Source: Verrucomicrobiales bacterium
GTDB lineage: Bacteria; Verrucomicrobiota; Verrucomicrobiia; Verrucomicrobiales; DEV007
Reading direction: 5' to 3'
DNA length: 64,000 bases
NCBI GenBank assembly: GCA_016795385.1
Contig: JAEUHI010000049.1
Location: 62,001 to 126,000 of the forward strand
Shown here: positions 8,606 through 17,302 of the stretch, one piece after another
Numbering within the stretch: position 1 is the stretch's first letter
Layout: every line of letters starts with the position of its first letter
Notes under the pieces: model-generated
What the model was told of the DNA's origin: nothing
Database searches by the model: none
Seen by the model: only the letters and a program-made list of their open reading frames with translations
Translations under genes and position numbers: made by a program

Positions 8606-9268
8606 ATGCCCGCCCCCGTCGAACTGCTCCGCGAAGCCTGGCCCGTTCTCGTCGCTTATGTCGTCGGGGCGACGCCGTTCGGATACCTCGCCGGGAGGGT
8701 GAGGGGCATCGACATCCGGCAACATGGCAGCGGCAACATCGGGGCGACGAACGTGCTCCGCGTCCTCGGCAAGCCGGTCGGCATCACCGTGCTGGTGCTC
8801 GACATGCTGAAGGGCCTGCTGCCGGTGCTCCTTTCCCAGTGGGTCACGGACTCCTCCGCGATCCACATCGCCACCGCCATCGCCGCGATCCTCGGGCACA
8901 ACTACACTTTCTGGCTCGGCTTCAAGGGCGGCAAAGGCATCGCCACCACGGCCGGGGCGATCCTGCCGATCCTGCCGTGGGCGCTCCTCGCCGCCGTCCT
9001 CGGATGGATCATCGTCCTTTTCACGACCCGCTACGTTTCCGTCGCCTCGATCGCGGCGGCGCTCCTCATCCCCATCGAACTGGCGGTCGAAACGTGGCTC
9101 ACCGGGAAGTGGAATGCGGCGGTCTTCGGCTTTGGTCTTTTTGTCTGTCTCCTCGCGATCTGGAAACATCGCAGCAACATCGCCCGGCTCCGCCGCGGCG
9201 AGGAAAACCGCTTTGGCAAAAAACCCGCACCGCCCGCCGGTGCCGAATCCCCCACCACCCTTTCCTGA
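8606..9268 (+). CDS. plsY: Glycerol-3-phosphate acyltransferase PlsY
   Basis: A 220-residue integral membrane enzyme that transfers an acyl group from acyl-phosphate to glycerol-3-phosphate, the first step of phospholipid synthesis. Family motifs are clear: motif 1 GSGNIGATNVLRVLGK, motif 2 GHNYTFWLGFKGGKGIATT and a final NIARLRRGEENR. About five transmembrane helices fit the family topology. The length is slightly over the usual 190-210, owing to a C-terminal tail. The stop is one base away from the gpsA start, so the substrate-producing and substrate-using enzymes are made together. Confidence 0.95.
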   Translation: MPAPVELLREAWPVLVAYVVGATPFGYLAGRVRGIDIRQHGSGNIGATNVLRVLGKPVGITVLVLDMLKGLLPVLLSQWVTDSSAIHIATAIAAILGHNYTFWLGFKGGKGIATTAGAILPILPWALLAAVLGWIIVLFTTRYVSVASIAAALLIPIELAVETWLTGKWNAAVFGFGLFVCLLAIWKHRSNIARLRRGEENRFGKKPAPPAGAESPTTLS

Positions 9269-9269
9269 C

Positions 9270-10268
9270 ATGTTCACCCACGCCGCCGTCCTCGGTGCCG
9301 GGAGCTGGGGCACCGCCCTCTCCGTGGCCCTCGCCGACCGCGGGCTCGCCGTCAGCCTCTACGGCAACGAGCCCTCCATCCGCGACGATATCAACGCCAA
9401 CCATCGCAATTCGCGCTACCTGCCCGAGGTCGACCTGCCCCCGGCGATCCACGCCACGACGGACATCGCCGACGTGAAGGACACTCCCTTGATCCTCCTC
9501 GTCGTGCCCTCACAGGTCGCCCGCATCGTCCTTACCCAGCTCCACGGGGCCGGACTGCCGGCCTCCACCATTCTCGTGAACTGCACGAAGGGAATCGATC
9601 CCGGCAGCGGCAAGCTCATGCACGAGCTCATCGAGGAGTTCTTTCCCGAAAATCCCATCGCCGTGCTTTCCGGCCCGAGCCATGCGGAGGAGGTCGCGAA
9701 ACGCATCGCCACGCTCGTCACCGTCGGCGCGACGGACCCTGACATTGCCACACTGGTGCAGGAGGTCTTCACCTTGCCCTGGTTCCGCACCTACACGAGC
9801 ACCGACGTCGTCGGGATCGAGCTGGGCGGTGTCGTGAAAAACGTTTTCGCCATTGCCGCCGGATGCATCGACGGACTCGGACTCGGCGACAACGCCAAAG
9901 CCGCGATGGTGACACGAGCCCTTGCCGAGATGACCCGGCTCGGAGTCGCCCTCGGAGCGAAGGAGGAGACCTTCCGCGGGCTCAGCGGCATCGGCGACCT
10001 CATCGTCACCTGCTACAGCGAACACAGCCGCAACAACCGCGTCGGCCGCATGCTCGGGTCGGGCAAAACCCTCGACGAGGCCATCGCCGCGATGAGCCAG
10101 GTCGCCGAAGGGGTGCCGAACGCGAAGAACGCCCACGAGCTCGCCCGAAAACTCGGCGTGCGCACGCCGCTGATCGACCAGGCCTACGAGGTGCTCTTCC
10201 ATCAAAAGCCGCCGGCGAAGGCGCTGCGCGAACTCCTCGAGCGCGAGCAACGGCCTGAGGCGGATTGA
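9270..10268 (+). CDS. gpsA: NAD(P)H-dependent glycerol-3-phosphate dehydrogenase
   Basis: A 332-residue cytoplasmic enzyme that reduces dihydroxyacetone phosphate to sn-glycerol-3-phosphate, the substrate of PlsY just upstream. It shows the nucleotide-binding GAGSWGTALSVALA near the N-terminus, then NCTKGID, VLSGPSHAEEVA, the catalytic-Lys block ELGGVVKNVFAIAAG, LSGIGDLIVTCYS and the substrate-binding NNRVGRML. The ATG at 9270 lies one base after the plsY stop; upstream in-frame codons belong to plsY sequence in another frame. Its own stop overlaps the first possible TTG of the next gene. Confidence 0.96.
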   Translation: MFTHAAVLGAGSWGTALSVALADRGLAVSLYGNEPSIRDDINANHRNSRYLPEVDLPPAIHATTDIADVKDTPLILLVVPSQVARIVLTQLHGAGLPASTILVNCTKGIDPGSGKLMHELIEEFFPENPIAVLSGPSHAEEVAKRIATLVTVGATDPDIATLVQEVFTLPWFRTYTSTDVVGIELGGVVKNVFAIAAGCIDGLGLGDNAKAAMVTRALAEMTRLGVALGAKEETFRGLSGIGDLIVTCYSEHSRNNRVGRMLGSGKTLDEAIAAMSQVAEGVPNAKNAHELARKLGVRTPLIDQAYEVLFHQKPPAKALRELLEREQRPEAD

Positions 10269-10312
10269 TCGCGCCCCGCGCAACCTTCGGCCTCCCGGCC
10301 GGTTCCAGCCCC

Positions 10313-12400
10313 ATGCCCCTCTTCCTCGCCGCCATCTTTCTCAGCGCCTTCCTGCTCTTCCAGGTCCAGCCGGTCATCGCGCGCTACATTTTACCGTGGT
10401 ACGGCGGCAGCCCGGGGGTGTGGACGACCTGCCTCCTCTTTTTCCAGGTCGGCCTGCTCGGCGGCTACGCCTACGCCCATGGGCTCGTCACCTTTCTCCG
10501 CGAAAAGCGCCGGCTCCAGGTGACGATCCACCTCACCCTGCTCGGGCTCGCGTTTTTCCTGCTCCCGATCACTCCGGATCCCGCCTGGAAACCCGACGGC
10601 ACCGAGGCGAGTCCGCTCGCGGGCATCGTGCGGTTGCTCGCTCTGACGGTGGGATTTCCCTACCTGCTTCTCTCCGCCTCCGGCCCCCTCCTGCAGCACT
10701 GGTTCGCCGAGACCCATCCGGGACGTTCGCCCTACCGGCTCTACGCGATCTCGAATCTCGGCAGCCTCCTCGGGCTCCTCACCTATCCCTTTCTCTTCGA
10801 GCCGCTCCTCGATGTCGGACAACAGACGCGTCTCTGGTCGTGGGGGTTCGTCGTTTACGGACTCTTCGCGATGGCCGCCGGATACCTCTATTTCCGGAAG
10901 ACGCGAGACTGGAGCGATCGCGTCGCCGCGTCAGAAACGGCACCCCGCCCCGCCGCCATCAACGTCTTTCTCTGGATCGCTTTCAGCGCTTGTGGATCGA
11001 TGCTGCTGCTCTCGCTGACGAGCCAGATGTGCCAGGACGTCGCCGTCGTCCCCTTTCTCTGGGTGGTGCCGCTCTCGCTCTACCTTCTCACCTTCATCAT
11101 CGCCTTCGATCACGAGCGCTGGTATCACCGGGCCTTCGCCATCCCGCTCGCCGCCACCGGCATCGGCATGACGATCTGGTTGATGAACCGGCAGTATGCC
11201 TCGACGGAATGGCCGCTGCTCTGGCAGATCGTGATCTATTGCGGCACGATCTTTTTCTGCTGCCTCGTCTGCCACGGCGAAGTCGTGAGGATGAAACCCC
11301 ACGTGCGGCATCTCACCGCGTTTTATCTCTGCATCTCGCTGGGCGGTGCCATCGGCGGGATCTTCGTGAGCCTCGCCGCGCCACGGCTCTTCACGGGCTA
11401 TTGGGAACTCCACCTCGCCTTCGTGATCCTCTCGATCCTGACAAGCTATCAACTCTGGCGTCACTTCGCACCGCAGCGCCGCTTCGCGATCTTGATTCCG
11501 ACCGCCCTCGCCTGGCTCGCGGCGATCGGAACGATGAACTACTTCCTGCAAGTGCACATCGACTCGAGCCGCACCCAGGCCATCGCGGTAAAGCGTGGCT
11601 TCTACGGAGTTTTGAAGGTCGAGGAATACACGCCGAACGACGAATACGCCCATCGCTCCCTGCACCACGGGCGGATCAGCCACGGTCGCCAATACCTCGC
11701 CCCCGACAAACGCGATCTGGCGACGACCTATTACAGTCCCGAGAGCGGCGTGGGCGCCGTCTTCGCCTGCCTGCCGCAGCGCAACGCCCTGCCTGTCGCC
11801 CCGATCCATGTCGGAGTCGTAGGTCTGGGAGTGGGCACGATCGCCACCTACGCCGGCCCCGGCGACCGCTTCCGTTTTTATGAGATCAATCCCCAGGTCG
11901 AGGAGCTGGCGCGGAGCCACTTCACTTTTCTCGGGGATTGCGAGGGTGAAGAGCAGGTCGTGCTCGGCGATGCCCGCGTCTCCCTTGAACGTGAGATCGC
12001 CGCCGGCGATTCACAGCAGTTCGACGCGCTCTTCGTCGATGCCTTCAGCGGCGATTCCATCCCCATCCACCTCCTCACGAAGGAGGCCTTCGAACTTTAC
12101 TTCCAGCATCTCAAGCCCGACGGCGTCCTCGCCATCCACATCACCAATCTCCACCTCGAACTCGCCGATCCCGTCCGAAATCTCGCCAAGGAACTCGGCT
12201 ACGAGGCCTTCCGCGCCGACTACAATCCGGACGATATCGAATTCGAATCCTACTACTCCGACTGGGTCCTCATCACGAAAAACACGGACTTCATCTCCGC
12301 CCTGAAAAACGCGGAACGCATCACCACCTGGGATCGCGAGGAAACCCTGCCGATCCTCTGGACGGACGACTACAGCAATCTCCTCGAGGTCGCATTCTGA
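10313..12400 (+). CDS. Membrane-anchored spermidine synthase-like protein
   Basis: A protein of about 695 residues. The first about 430 residues carry around ten transmembrane helices (starting FLAAIFLSAFLLFQVQPVIAR). The C-terminal about 200 residues form a spermidine-synthase/Rossmann methyltransferase-type domain with VGLGVGTIATYAGPGDRF, YEINPQVEELAR, VVLGDARVSLE and FVDAFSGDSIPIHLLT. The aspartate of the polyamine-synthase catalytic loop is kept (DAFSGD), but substrate specificity cannot be assigned; family members of this shape are called fused MFS/spermidine synthases and their substrates are largely unknown. The ATG at 10313 is preferred over a TTG at 10265 that overlaps gpsA, because it starts directly at the first membrane helix. 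Confidence 0.82.
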   Translation: MPLFLAAIFLSAFLLFQVQPVIARYILPWYGGSPGVWTTCLLFFQVGLLGGYAYAHGLVTFLREKRRLQVTIHLTLLGLAFFLLPITPDPAWKPDGTEASPLAGIVRLLALTVGFPYLLLSASGPLLQHWFAETHPGRSPYRLYAISNLGSLLGLLTYPFLFEPLLDVGQQTRLWSWGFVVYGLFAMAAGYLYFRKTRDWSDRVAASETAPRPAAINVFLWIAFSACGSMLLLSLTSQMCQDVAVVPFLWVVPLSLYLLTFIIAFDHERWYHRAFAIPLAATGIGMTIWLMNRQYASTEWPLLWQIVIYCGTIFFCCLVCHGEVVRMKPHVRHLTAFYLCISLGGAIGGIFVSLAAPRLFTGYWELHLAFVILSILTSYQLWRHFAPQRRFAILIPTALAWLAAIGTMNYFLQVHIDSSRTQAIAVKRGFYGVLKVEEYTPNDEYAHRSLHHGRISHGRQYLAPDKRDLATTYYSPESGVGAVFACLPQRNALPVAPIHVGVVGLGVGTIATYAGPGDRFRFYEINPQVEELARSHFTFLGDCEGEEQVVLGDARVSLEREIAAGDSQQFDALFVDAFSGDSIPIHLLTKEAFELYFQHLKPDGVLAIHITNLHLELADPVRNLAKELGYEAFRADYNPDDIEFESYYSDWVLITKNTDFISALKNAERITTWDREETLPILWTDDYSNLLEVAF

Positions 12401-12408
12401 CCCGCGCG

Positions 12409-13185
12409 TCAGGTCGCGTAAGGCCAGTGGGTTTTCGTCCAGAGACCGCCATCGACATAGAGCGTCTGTCCGGTCACAAAATCCGCCCCGTCGCCCGCCA
12501 GAAAGACGACCGACCGCGCGATGTCGGCGGGATAACCGATCCGCCCCATCGGCGTCAGAGGCGACCAGGTGCCGGCGTAGTCGTCCGACTCCTCCTTCGT
12601 CCGCTCGATCTCGATCGCGCCGGGGGCGACGCAGTTTACCCGGATGCCATATTGCCCCAGCTCGCAGGCGCTGACCCGGGTGAGTTGCTCGAGGCCACCT
12701 TTCGAGGCGCAGTAATCGACGAGGTTCATGAAGGGCTGTTTGTTGGCCCCCGAGCCGATGTTGATGATCGATCCACCGCGGCCCTGTTCCTTCAGGATCC
12801 GCGCCGCCGCCTGGGTGCAGAGAAAGCTGCCCTTGAGATTCGTCTTGATCGTCTTGTCCCAATCCGCCTCGCTCAGTTCGAGGAGGGAAGACCAGGTCTG
12901 GCGTCCCGCATTGTTCACGAGGCAGTCGAACTGACCAAACGCATCGATCACCGCGGCGAACATCGCATCGACGTCGACTTTCACCCCGACATCGCCCGGC
13001 ACGATGACACAGCGCCGACCTTTGGATTCGATCACCGCCTTCGTTTCCTCCGCTCCGGCGAGATCGCTGTGGTAATTGACCGCCACATCCCATCCCGCCT
13101 CGGCGAATCCGTAGGCGATGCCACGCCCCACTCCCTTGCTCGCCCCGGTCACGAGGGCCACTTTCGACCTTTGCGCTTCACTCAT
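12409..13185 (-). CDS. SDR-family NAD(P)-dependent oxidoreductase
   Basis: A classical short-chain dehydrogenase of 258 residues. The cofactor site is VTGASKGVGRGIAYGF, followed by CLVNNAGRQ, the catalytic Ser in IINIGSGANKQPF and the catalytic YCASKGG (Tyr and Lys), then VNCVAPGAIEIE and the C-terminal VFLAGDGADFVTGQTLYVDGG. It resembles glucose 1-dehydrogenase/3-oxoacyl-ACP reductase-type members; the substrate cannot be inferred. It converges on the spermidine-synthase-like gene with only 8 bp between the two stops. Confidence 0.88.
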   Translation of the reverse strand: MSEAQRSKVALVTGASKGVGRGIAYGFAEAGWDVAVNYHSDLAGAEETKAVIESKGRRCVIVPGDVGVKVDVDAMFAAVIDAFGQFDCLVNNAGRQTWSSLLELSEADWDKTIKTNLKGSFLCTQAAARILKEQGRGGSIINIGSGANKQPFMNLVDYCASKGGLEQLTRVSACELGQYGIRVNCVAPGAIEIERTKEESDDYAGTWSPLTPMGRIGYPADIARSVVFLAGDGADFVTGQTLYVDGGLWTKTHWPYAT

Positions 13186-13321
13186 GCCCGCAATGGAGCG
13201 AAAAAGCGGCGCACGTCAAAAGCGATTCGACGTCCGGAGAATCCCCTAACCCCGGAGGAAAAAAGATCGAAATTCCGTCAGAATTTTGCCACCCTCGCGT
13301 TATACCCGGAGAACCCCCACC

Positions 13322-15751
13322 TTGAGCAAGTCCGTGCGCCTCGTTTCCCTTCTCTGCACCTGCCTATTGCTGTCGTCCGGCATCGCGATGTCTTCGGATT
13401 TCAGCGACGAACTCCTGCCGTTCTTCGAGCGGCATTGCTACGAATGCCACGATGCGAACCTGAAAAAGGGCGGGCTCGATCTCGACGCCCTCGGCACTGA
13501 TCTCAATGACGAAGCCCTTCTCGCCAAATGGGTCCGCCTCTATGACCGCGTCGCCACCGGGGAGATGCCGCCGCCCGATCAGCCGCGGCCCGGTGAAGGC
13601 GAGAAGCAGCACTTTCGAGACAAGCTCGCCCCCGCCCTCTCCGCCGCCCACGAAAACCAGAAAGGCACCGTCCTACGTCGCCTGAACCGTCGCGAATATC
13701 AGAACACCCTCAACGATCTCCTCGGCATCCGGCTCGAGGCGGCATCACTGCTGCCCGAGGACGGTCGCACCGGAGAGTTCGACAATGTGGGGGATTCCCT
13801 CGGCATTTCCGCCTCGCAATTGCGGATCTATCTCGACCTCGCCACCTCCGCGATCGACCTCGCCATCGCCAAGACCACCTCGCCTCCCGTCCCGACAAAG
13901 GCCACCACCACCTACGCCGAGACCCAGGGAGCGGACAAATTCATCGGAGATGCCTGGCACCGGGCCCCCGACGGAGCCGTCGTCTTTTTCCGGGAACTCG
14001 GATACCCCACCGGCATGCTGCGCGAGGCCAACGCCAAGGAGAGCGGCTACCATCGCATCCGCGTCACCGGCTACGCCTACCAGAGCGATGCTCCCGTGAT
14101 CTTTTCAGTCGGGGGCACCACTTTCGCCCGGGCCGCGGGCCGTCCCACCTACGGATACTTCGCCTTCCAGCCCGGGAAACCCCAGACCATCGAACTGACG
14201 ACCTGGATGGACAAAGGTTACATGATCGAGATCACCACGCAGGGCCTGCACGATCCCGACTACCTCATCAAAAAAGACGGCATCGCCAATTACAAGGGGC
14301 CCGGTCTGGCCATCAGCTCCGTCGAGATCGAGGGACCGATCACCGAAGCATTCCCCTCGCGCGGCCACCACCTCATCTTCGATGGACTCGACCGCCGTGA
14401 GATCGAGCCCCGGAATCCCGCCGACAAACAGAAGCGGTATTACGTACCGAAATTCGAAATCGTTTCCGCCAATCCCACCACGGATGTCATTCCGGCCCTG
14501 AAGCGATTCGCCAGTGCCGCCTTCCGTCGCCCCGCGACCGAGGAGGACATCGCCCCCTACCTGATCCTCTTCCAGGGCGAAATGACCGGAGGCGCCGACT
14601 TCGAAGGAGCGCTCCGTACCGCCCTTGCCGCGATGCTGTGTTCACCCGACTTCCTTTACCTGCGGGAACGGGCGGGACGACTCGACGATCACGCTCTCGC
14701 TTCGCGCCTCTCCTTTTTCCTCACCCGCACCGCGCCCGATGAAGCGCTGTCCGCGGCCGCCGCCGCCGGGAAACTCTCCCAGGACGGGGAACTGCTCAGA
14801 GCCGAAGCGGTCCGCCTGCTCGATGCCCCGCTCTCCGATCGCTTCATCACCGACTTCACCGATTCCTGGCTCGATCTGCGGAACATCGAGTTCACCAATC
14901 CCGACGAGCAGCTGTTCCCCGAGTTCGACCGCTACCTGCAGGATTCCATGCTCGCGGAGACCCGCGCCTATTTCCGGGAACTGATCCGGGAAAATCTCGA
15001 CACTTCCCACCTCGTGAAGTCGGACTTCGCCATGCTCAACCAGCGTCTCGCCGCCCACTACGGGATCGAAGGTGTCACCTCGCCCGATGTCACCCGGGTT
15101 TCCCTGCCCGCCGACTCCGTCCGCGGTGGGTTCATGACCCAGGCCAGCGTCCTCAAAGTCTCCGCCAACGGCACGAATACCTCGCCCGTCCTGCGCGGCG
15201 TCTGGATCAACGAGCGCATCCTCGGCAAACATCCAGCACCACCTCCACCCGGCATTCCCGGCGTCGAACCCGACATCCGCGGCGCCACCACCCTGCGCGA
15301 ACTCCTCGCCAAACACCGCGACTCCGAGAGCTGCCAGGCCTGCCACGAGATGATCGATCCCCCGGGATTCGCCCTCGAAAGTTTCGATCCCATCGGAGGT
15401 TGGCGGGATCACTTCCGCAGTCTCGGCGAGGGCGAAAAGCCCGCGCAACGCAATGCCGGATCCAAACGAATCCAGTGGAAGATCGGACCTCCCGTCGATG
15501 CGAGCGGAGAGCTGCAGGATGGCCGGGCTTTTGCCGGATACACCGAATTCCGCGATCTCGTGGCGCAGGATCAGGCCCTCCTCGCCAAAGCCTTTGTCAC
15601 CAAGCTGCTCACCTTTGCCACAGGACGCGAGATGGGATTCTCCGACCGCCCCGAGATCAACCGCATCGTCACGAAAGGCGGCGAATCCGGCTACGGGATC
15701 CGCGATCTCGTGCTCCTCTCCGTGTCGTCGGAGATTTTTCGAATGAAGTAA
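13322..15751 (+). CDS. PSCyt1/DUF1592/DUF1588 secreted cytochrome-like protein
   Basis: A multidomain secreted protein of about 809 residues typical of Planctomycetota/Verrucomicrobiota. A signal peptide (RLVSLLCTCLLLSSGIA) is followed by a cytochrome-like domain with HCYECHDANLKKGG, then DUF1587 (LNRREYQNTLNDLLGI), a carbohydrate-binding-like region, DUF1595, DUF1592 and DUF1588, which contains a second haem-type CQACH site in the block ending DPPGFALESFDPIG, and a C-terminal DUF1585-like end. The start is uncertain: there is no suitable ATG before the signal peptide; TTG at 13322 has GGAG about ten bases upstream, TTG at 13286 is another option. The next gene is the DUF1552 partner. The biochemical role is unproven; a periplasmic electron-transfer function is inferred from the haem sites. 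Confidence 0.85.
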   Translation: MSKSVRLVSLLCTCLLLSSGIAMSSDFSDELLPFFERHCYECHDANLKKGGLDLDALGTDLNDEALLAKWVRLYDRVATGEMPPPDQPRPGEGEKQHFRDKLAPALSAAHENQKGTVLRRLNRREYQNTLNDLLGIRLEAASLLPEDGRTGEFDNVGDSLGISASQLRIYLDLATSAIDLAIAKTTSPPVPTKATTTYAETQGADKFIGDAWHRAPDGAVVFFRELGYPTGMLREANAKESGYHRIRVTGYAYQSDAPVIFSVGGTTFARAAGRPTYGYFAFQPGKPQTIELTTWMDKGYMIEITTQGLHDPDYLIKKDGIANYKGPGLAISSVEIEGPITEAFPSRGHHLIFDGLDRREIEPRNPADKQKRYYVPKFEIVSANPTTDVIPALKRFASAAFRRPATEEDIAPYLILFQGEMTGGADFEGALRTALAAMLCSPDFLYLRERAGRLDDHALASRLSFFLTRTAPDEALSAAAAAGKLSQDGELLRAEAVRLLDAPLSDRFITDFTDSWLDLRNIEFTNPDEQLFPEFDRYLQDSMLAETRAYFRELIRENLDTSHLVKSDFAMLNQRLAAHYGIEGVTSPDVTRVSLPADSVRGGFMTQASVLKVSANGTNTSPVLRGVWINERILGKHPAPPPPGIPGVEPDIRGATTLRELLAKHRDSESCQACHEMIDPPGFALESFDPIGGWRDHFRSLGEGEKPAQRNAGSKRIQWKIGPPVDASGELQDGRAFAGYTEFRDLVAQDQALLAKAFVTKLLTFATGREMGFSDRPEINRIVTKGGESGYGIRDLVLLSVSSEIFRMK

Positions 15752-15835
15752 AACTCGTAAACCGTGAACGGCATTTCCGACCTCTGACTTCCGATTTGAC
15801 TACACTACGCTCCGTCTATCCGCTTCGCGTATTCC

Positions 15836-15926
15836 GACCTCTGACCTCTGACCTCCGACCTCCGACCTCCGACCTCCGACCTCCGACCTCCGATTACCGA
15901 TTACCGATTACCGATTACCGTTCACC
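15836..15926. repeat. Array of thirteen 7-bp repeats
   Basis: Perfect period of seven: two gacctct, six gacctcc, four gattacc and one gttcacc, with no interruption. Two further heptamer-like units (gacctct, gacttcc) lie at 15779-15792, separated by about 43 bp of other sequence. The array fills the 185-bp gap between the DUF1592 and DUF1552 genes and ends 10 bp before the DUF1552 ATG, so it occupies the 5' untranslated region. Three unit types in blocks suggest slippage expansion. Confidence 0.9.
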
Positions 15927-15936
15927 GCCCCTCCAC

Positions 15937-17232
15937 ATGAACGCGCCCCATCTCTCCACCCGCCCCGCCCTCGGCCGCCGCCACTTCCTCCGCGGAGCCG
16001 GCAGCGCCATGCTCGGGCTGCCTTTTCTCGAGGCAATGACGCCCACCTTCTCCCGTGCCGCCTCGACCGTGTCTCCGAAACGGTTCGTCGCCATGTGCGC
16101 GACCCTCGGCTTTCACGGGCCCCACCTTTTCCCGACCCAAGAGGGTCAAGACTATGACTTGACCCCCTATCTTGCGAAGCTGAAAGACCATCGCCGCGAT
16201 TTCACCCTCTTCTCCGGGCTTTCCCACCCCGAACAACAAGGCAACAACGGCCACGCCTCCGAGATGACCTGGCTGACCTCGGCCCGCCGCCCCGGGCTCG
16301 CCGGTTTCAAAAACAGCATCTCCCTCGATCAGGTCATCGCCAACGCCATCGGCAGCGAAACCCGGTATCCCTTTCTCGCCCTCTCGACAAGCGGTCGCTC
16401 CATGTCCTGGTCGGCCAACGGAGTCGAGCTGCCCGGAGAGATCTCGCCTGCGAAACTCTTCAAAGCCCTTTTTATCCAAGGCACCGAACAAGAGGTCGCC
16501 GCCGAGATGAAGAGCTTCCAGCGCGGACGCAGCATCCTCGACACCGTCCTCGGGGAAGCGAAGAGCCTCGAGCGTGAACTCGGTGCGCGCGACAAGGAGA
16601 AGCTCGAGGAATACCTCGCCTCCGTCCGTGAACTCGAAGTGCGCCTCCAGGAGTCGGAGGGCTGGGTACAGAAACCGAAGCCGCAGGTCGCCGTGGAACT
16701 ACCCAAGGATGTGCAGGACAAAAACGACGCCATCGCCAAGCAGCGGCTCATGAACGACATGATCGTCCTCGCCCTGCAGACCGATTCGACCCGCACCATC
16801 ACCTTCCAGCTCGCGGGGATGAACGCCGTCCCGACCATTCCCGGGGTGAAGAACGACTGGCACAATCTCTCCCACCACGGCAAGGACCCCGCGAAAATCG
16901 ACGAGCTGAAGATCATCGAAGACGCCGAGTTCGAGGTGCTCGCCGAGTTCCTCACCAAACTCAAATCCCTCTCCGAAAACGGGAAGTCCCTCCTCGATCA
17001 CACCGCCGTGCTCTACGGCTCGAATCTCGGCAACGCGAGCAGCCACGACTGGCGCAACCTGCCCGTCCTCGTCGCGGGTGGCGGTTTCAAACACCAGGGT
17101 TATGTCGCGCACGACGAAAAGGACAACACGCCTTTCGCCAACCTCTTCGTCCCCCTCGCCCAGCGCATGGGAGTGGAGATCGATCAGTTCGGCAGCAGCA
17201 CGTCCGCGGGTGTGCGGGGGTTGGAGGCTTGA
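15937..17232 (+). CDS. DUF1552 family secreted protein
   Basis: A 431-residue protein with a Tat-type N-terminus (RRHFLRGAGSAMLGLPFLEA) followed by the DUF1552 family region: PKRFVAMCATLGFHGPHLFP, FTLFSGLSHPE, SLDQVIANAIG, NDMIVLALQTDSTRTITFQL and the C-terminal YGSNLGNASSHDWRNLPVLV. Members occur next to DUF1592/DUF1588 proteins in planctomycetes and verrucomicrobia and are presumed periplasmic; the function is not known. The ATG at 15937 directly precedes the twin-Arg signal; the open frame continues upstream only through the heptamer array and is not coding there. Confidence 0.88.
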   Translation: MNAPHLSTRPALGRRHFLRGAGSAMLGLPFLEAMTPTFSRAASTVSPKRFVAMCATLGFHGPHLFPTQEGQDYDLTPYLAKLKDHRRDFTLFSGLSHPEQQGNNGHASEMTWLTSARRPGLAGFKNSISLDQVIANAIGSETRYPFLALSTSGRSMSWSANGVELPGEISPAKLFKALFIQGTEQEVAAEMKSFQRGRSILDTVLGEAKSLERELGARDKEKLEEYLASVRELEVRLQESEGWVQKPKPQVAVELPKDVQDKNDAIAKQRLMNDMIVLALQTDSTRTITFQLAGMNAVPTIPGVKNDWHNLSHHGKDPAKIDELKIIEDAEFEVLAEFLTKLKSLSENGKSLLDHTAVLYGSNLGNASSHDWRNLPVLVAGGGFKHQGYVAHDEKDNTPFANLFVPLAQRMGVEIDQFGSSTSAGVRGLEA

Positions 17233-17263
17233 TCAACCAACCTCTCCGCCCCGGTTTCTCCGC

Positions 17264-17281
17264 CCGGACCCGTTGGTCCGG
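17264..17281. terminator. Hairpin between convergent genes
   Basis: A 7-bp perfect stem (CCGGACC / GGTCCGG) with a 4-base loop in the 70-bp gap between two convergent stops. There is no T-run on either side, so intrinsic termination is only a possibility. Confidence 0.3.
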
Positions 17282-17302
17282 ACGGGGCATGAGTCCAACG
17301 CA

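Noticed and set aside
7652..9313. Minus-strand frame of over 500 codons opposite the glutaredoxin-MauE and plsY genes
   Set aside because: Opposes two or three clear genes and has only charged low-complexity sequence.
15836..15926. CRISPR-like array
   Set aside because: Units are 7 bp and contiguous without spacers; no cas genes nearby.
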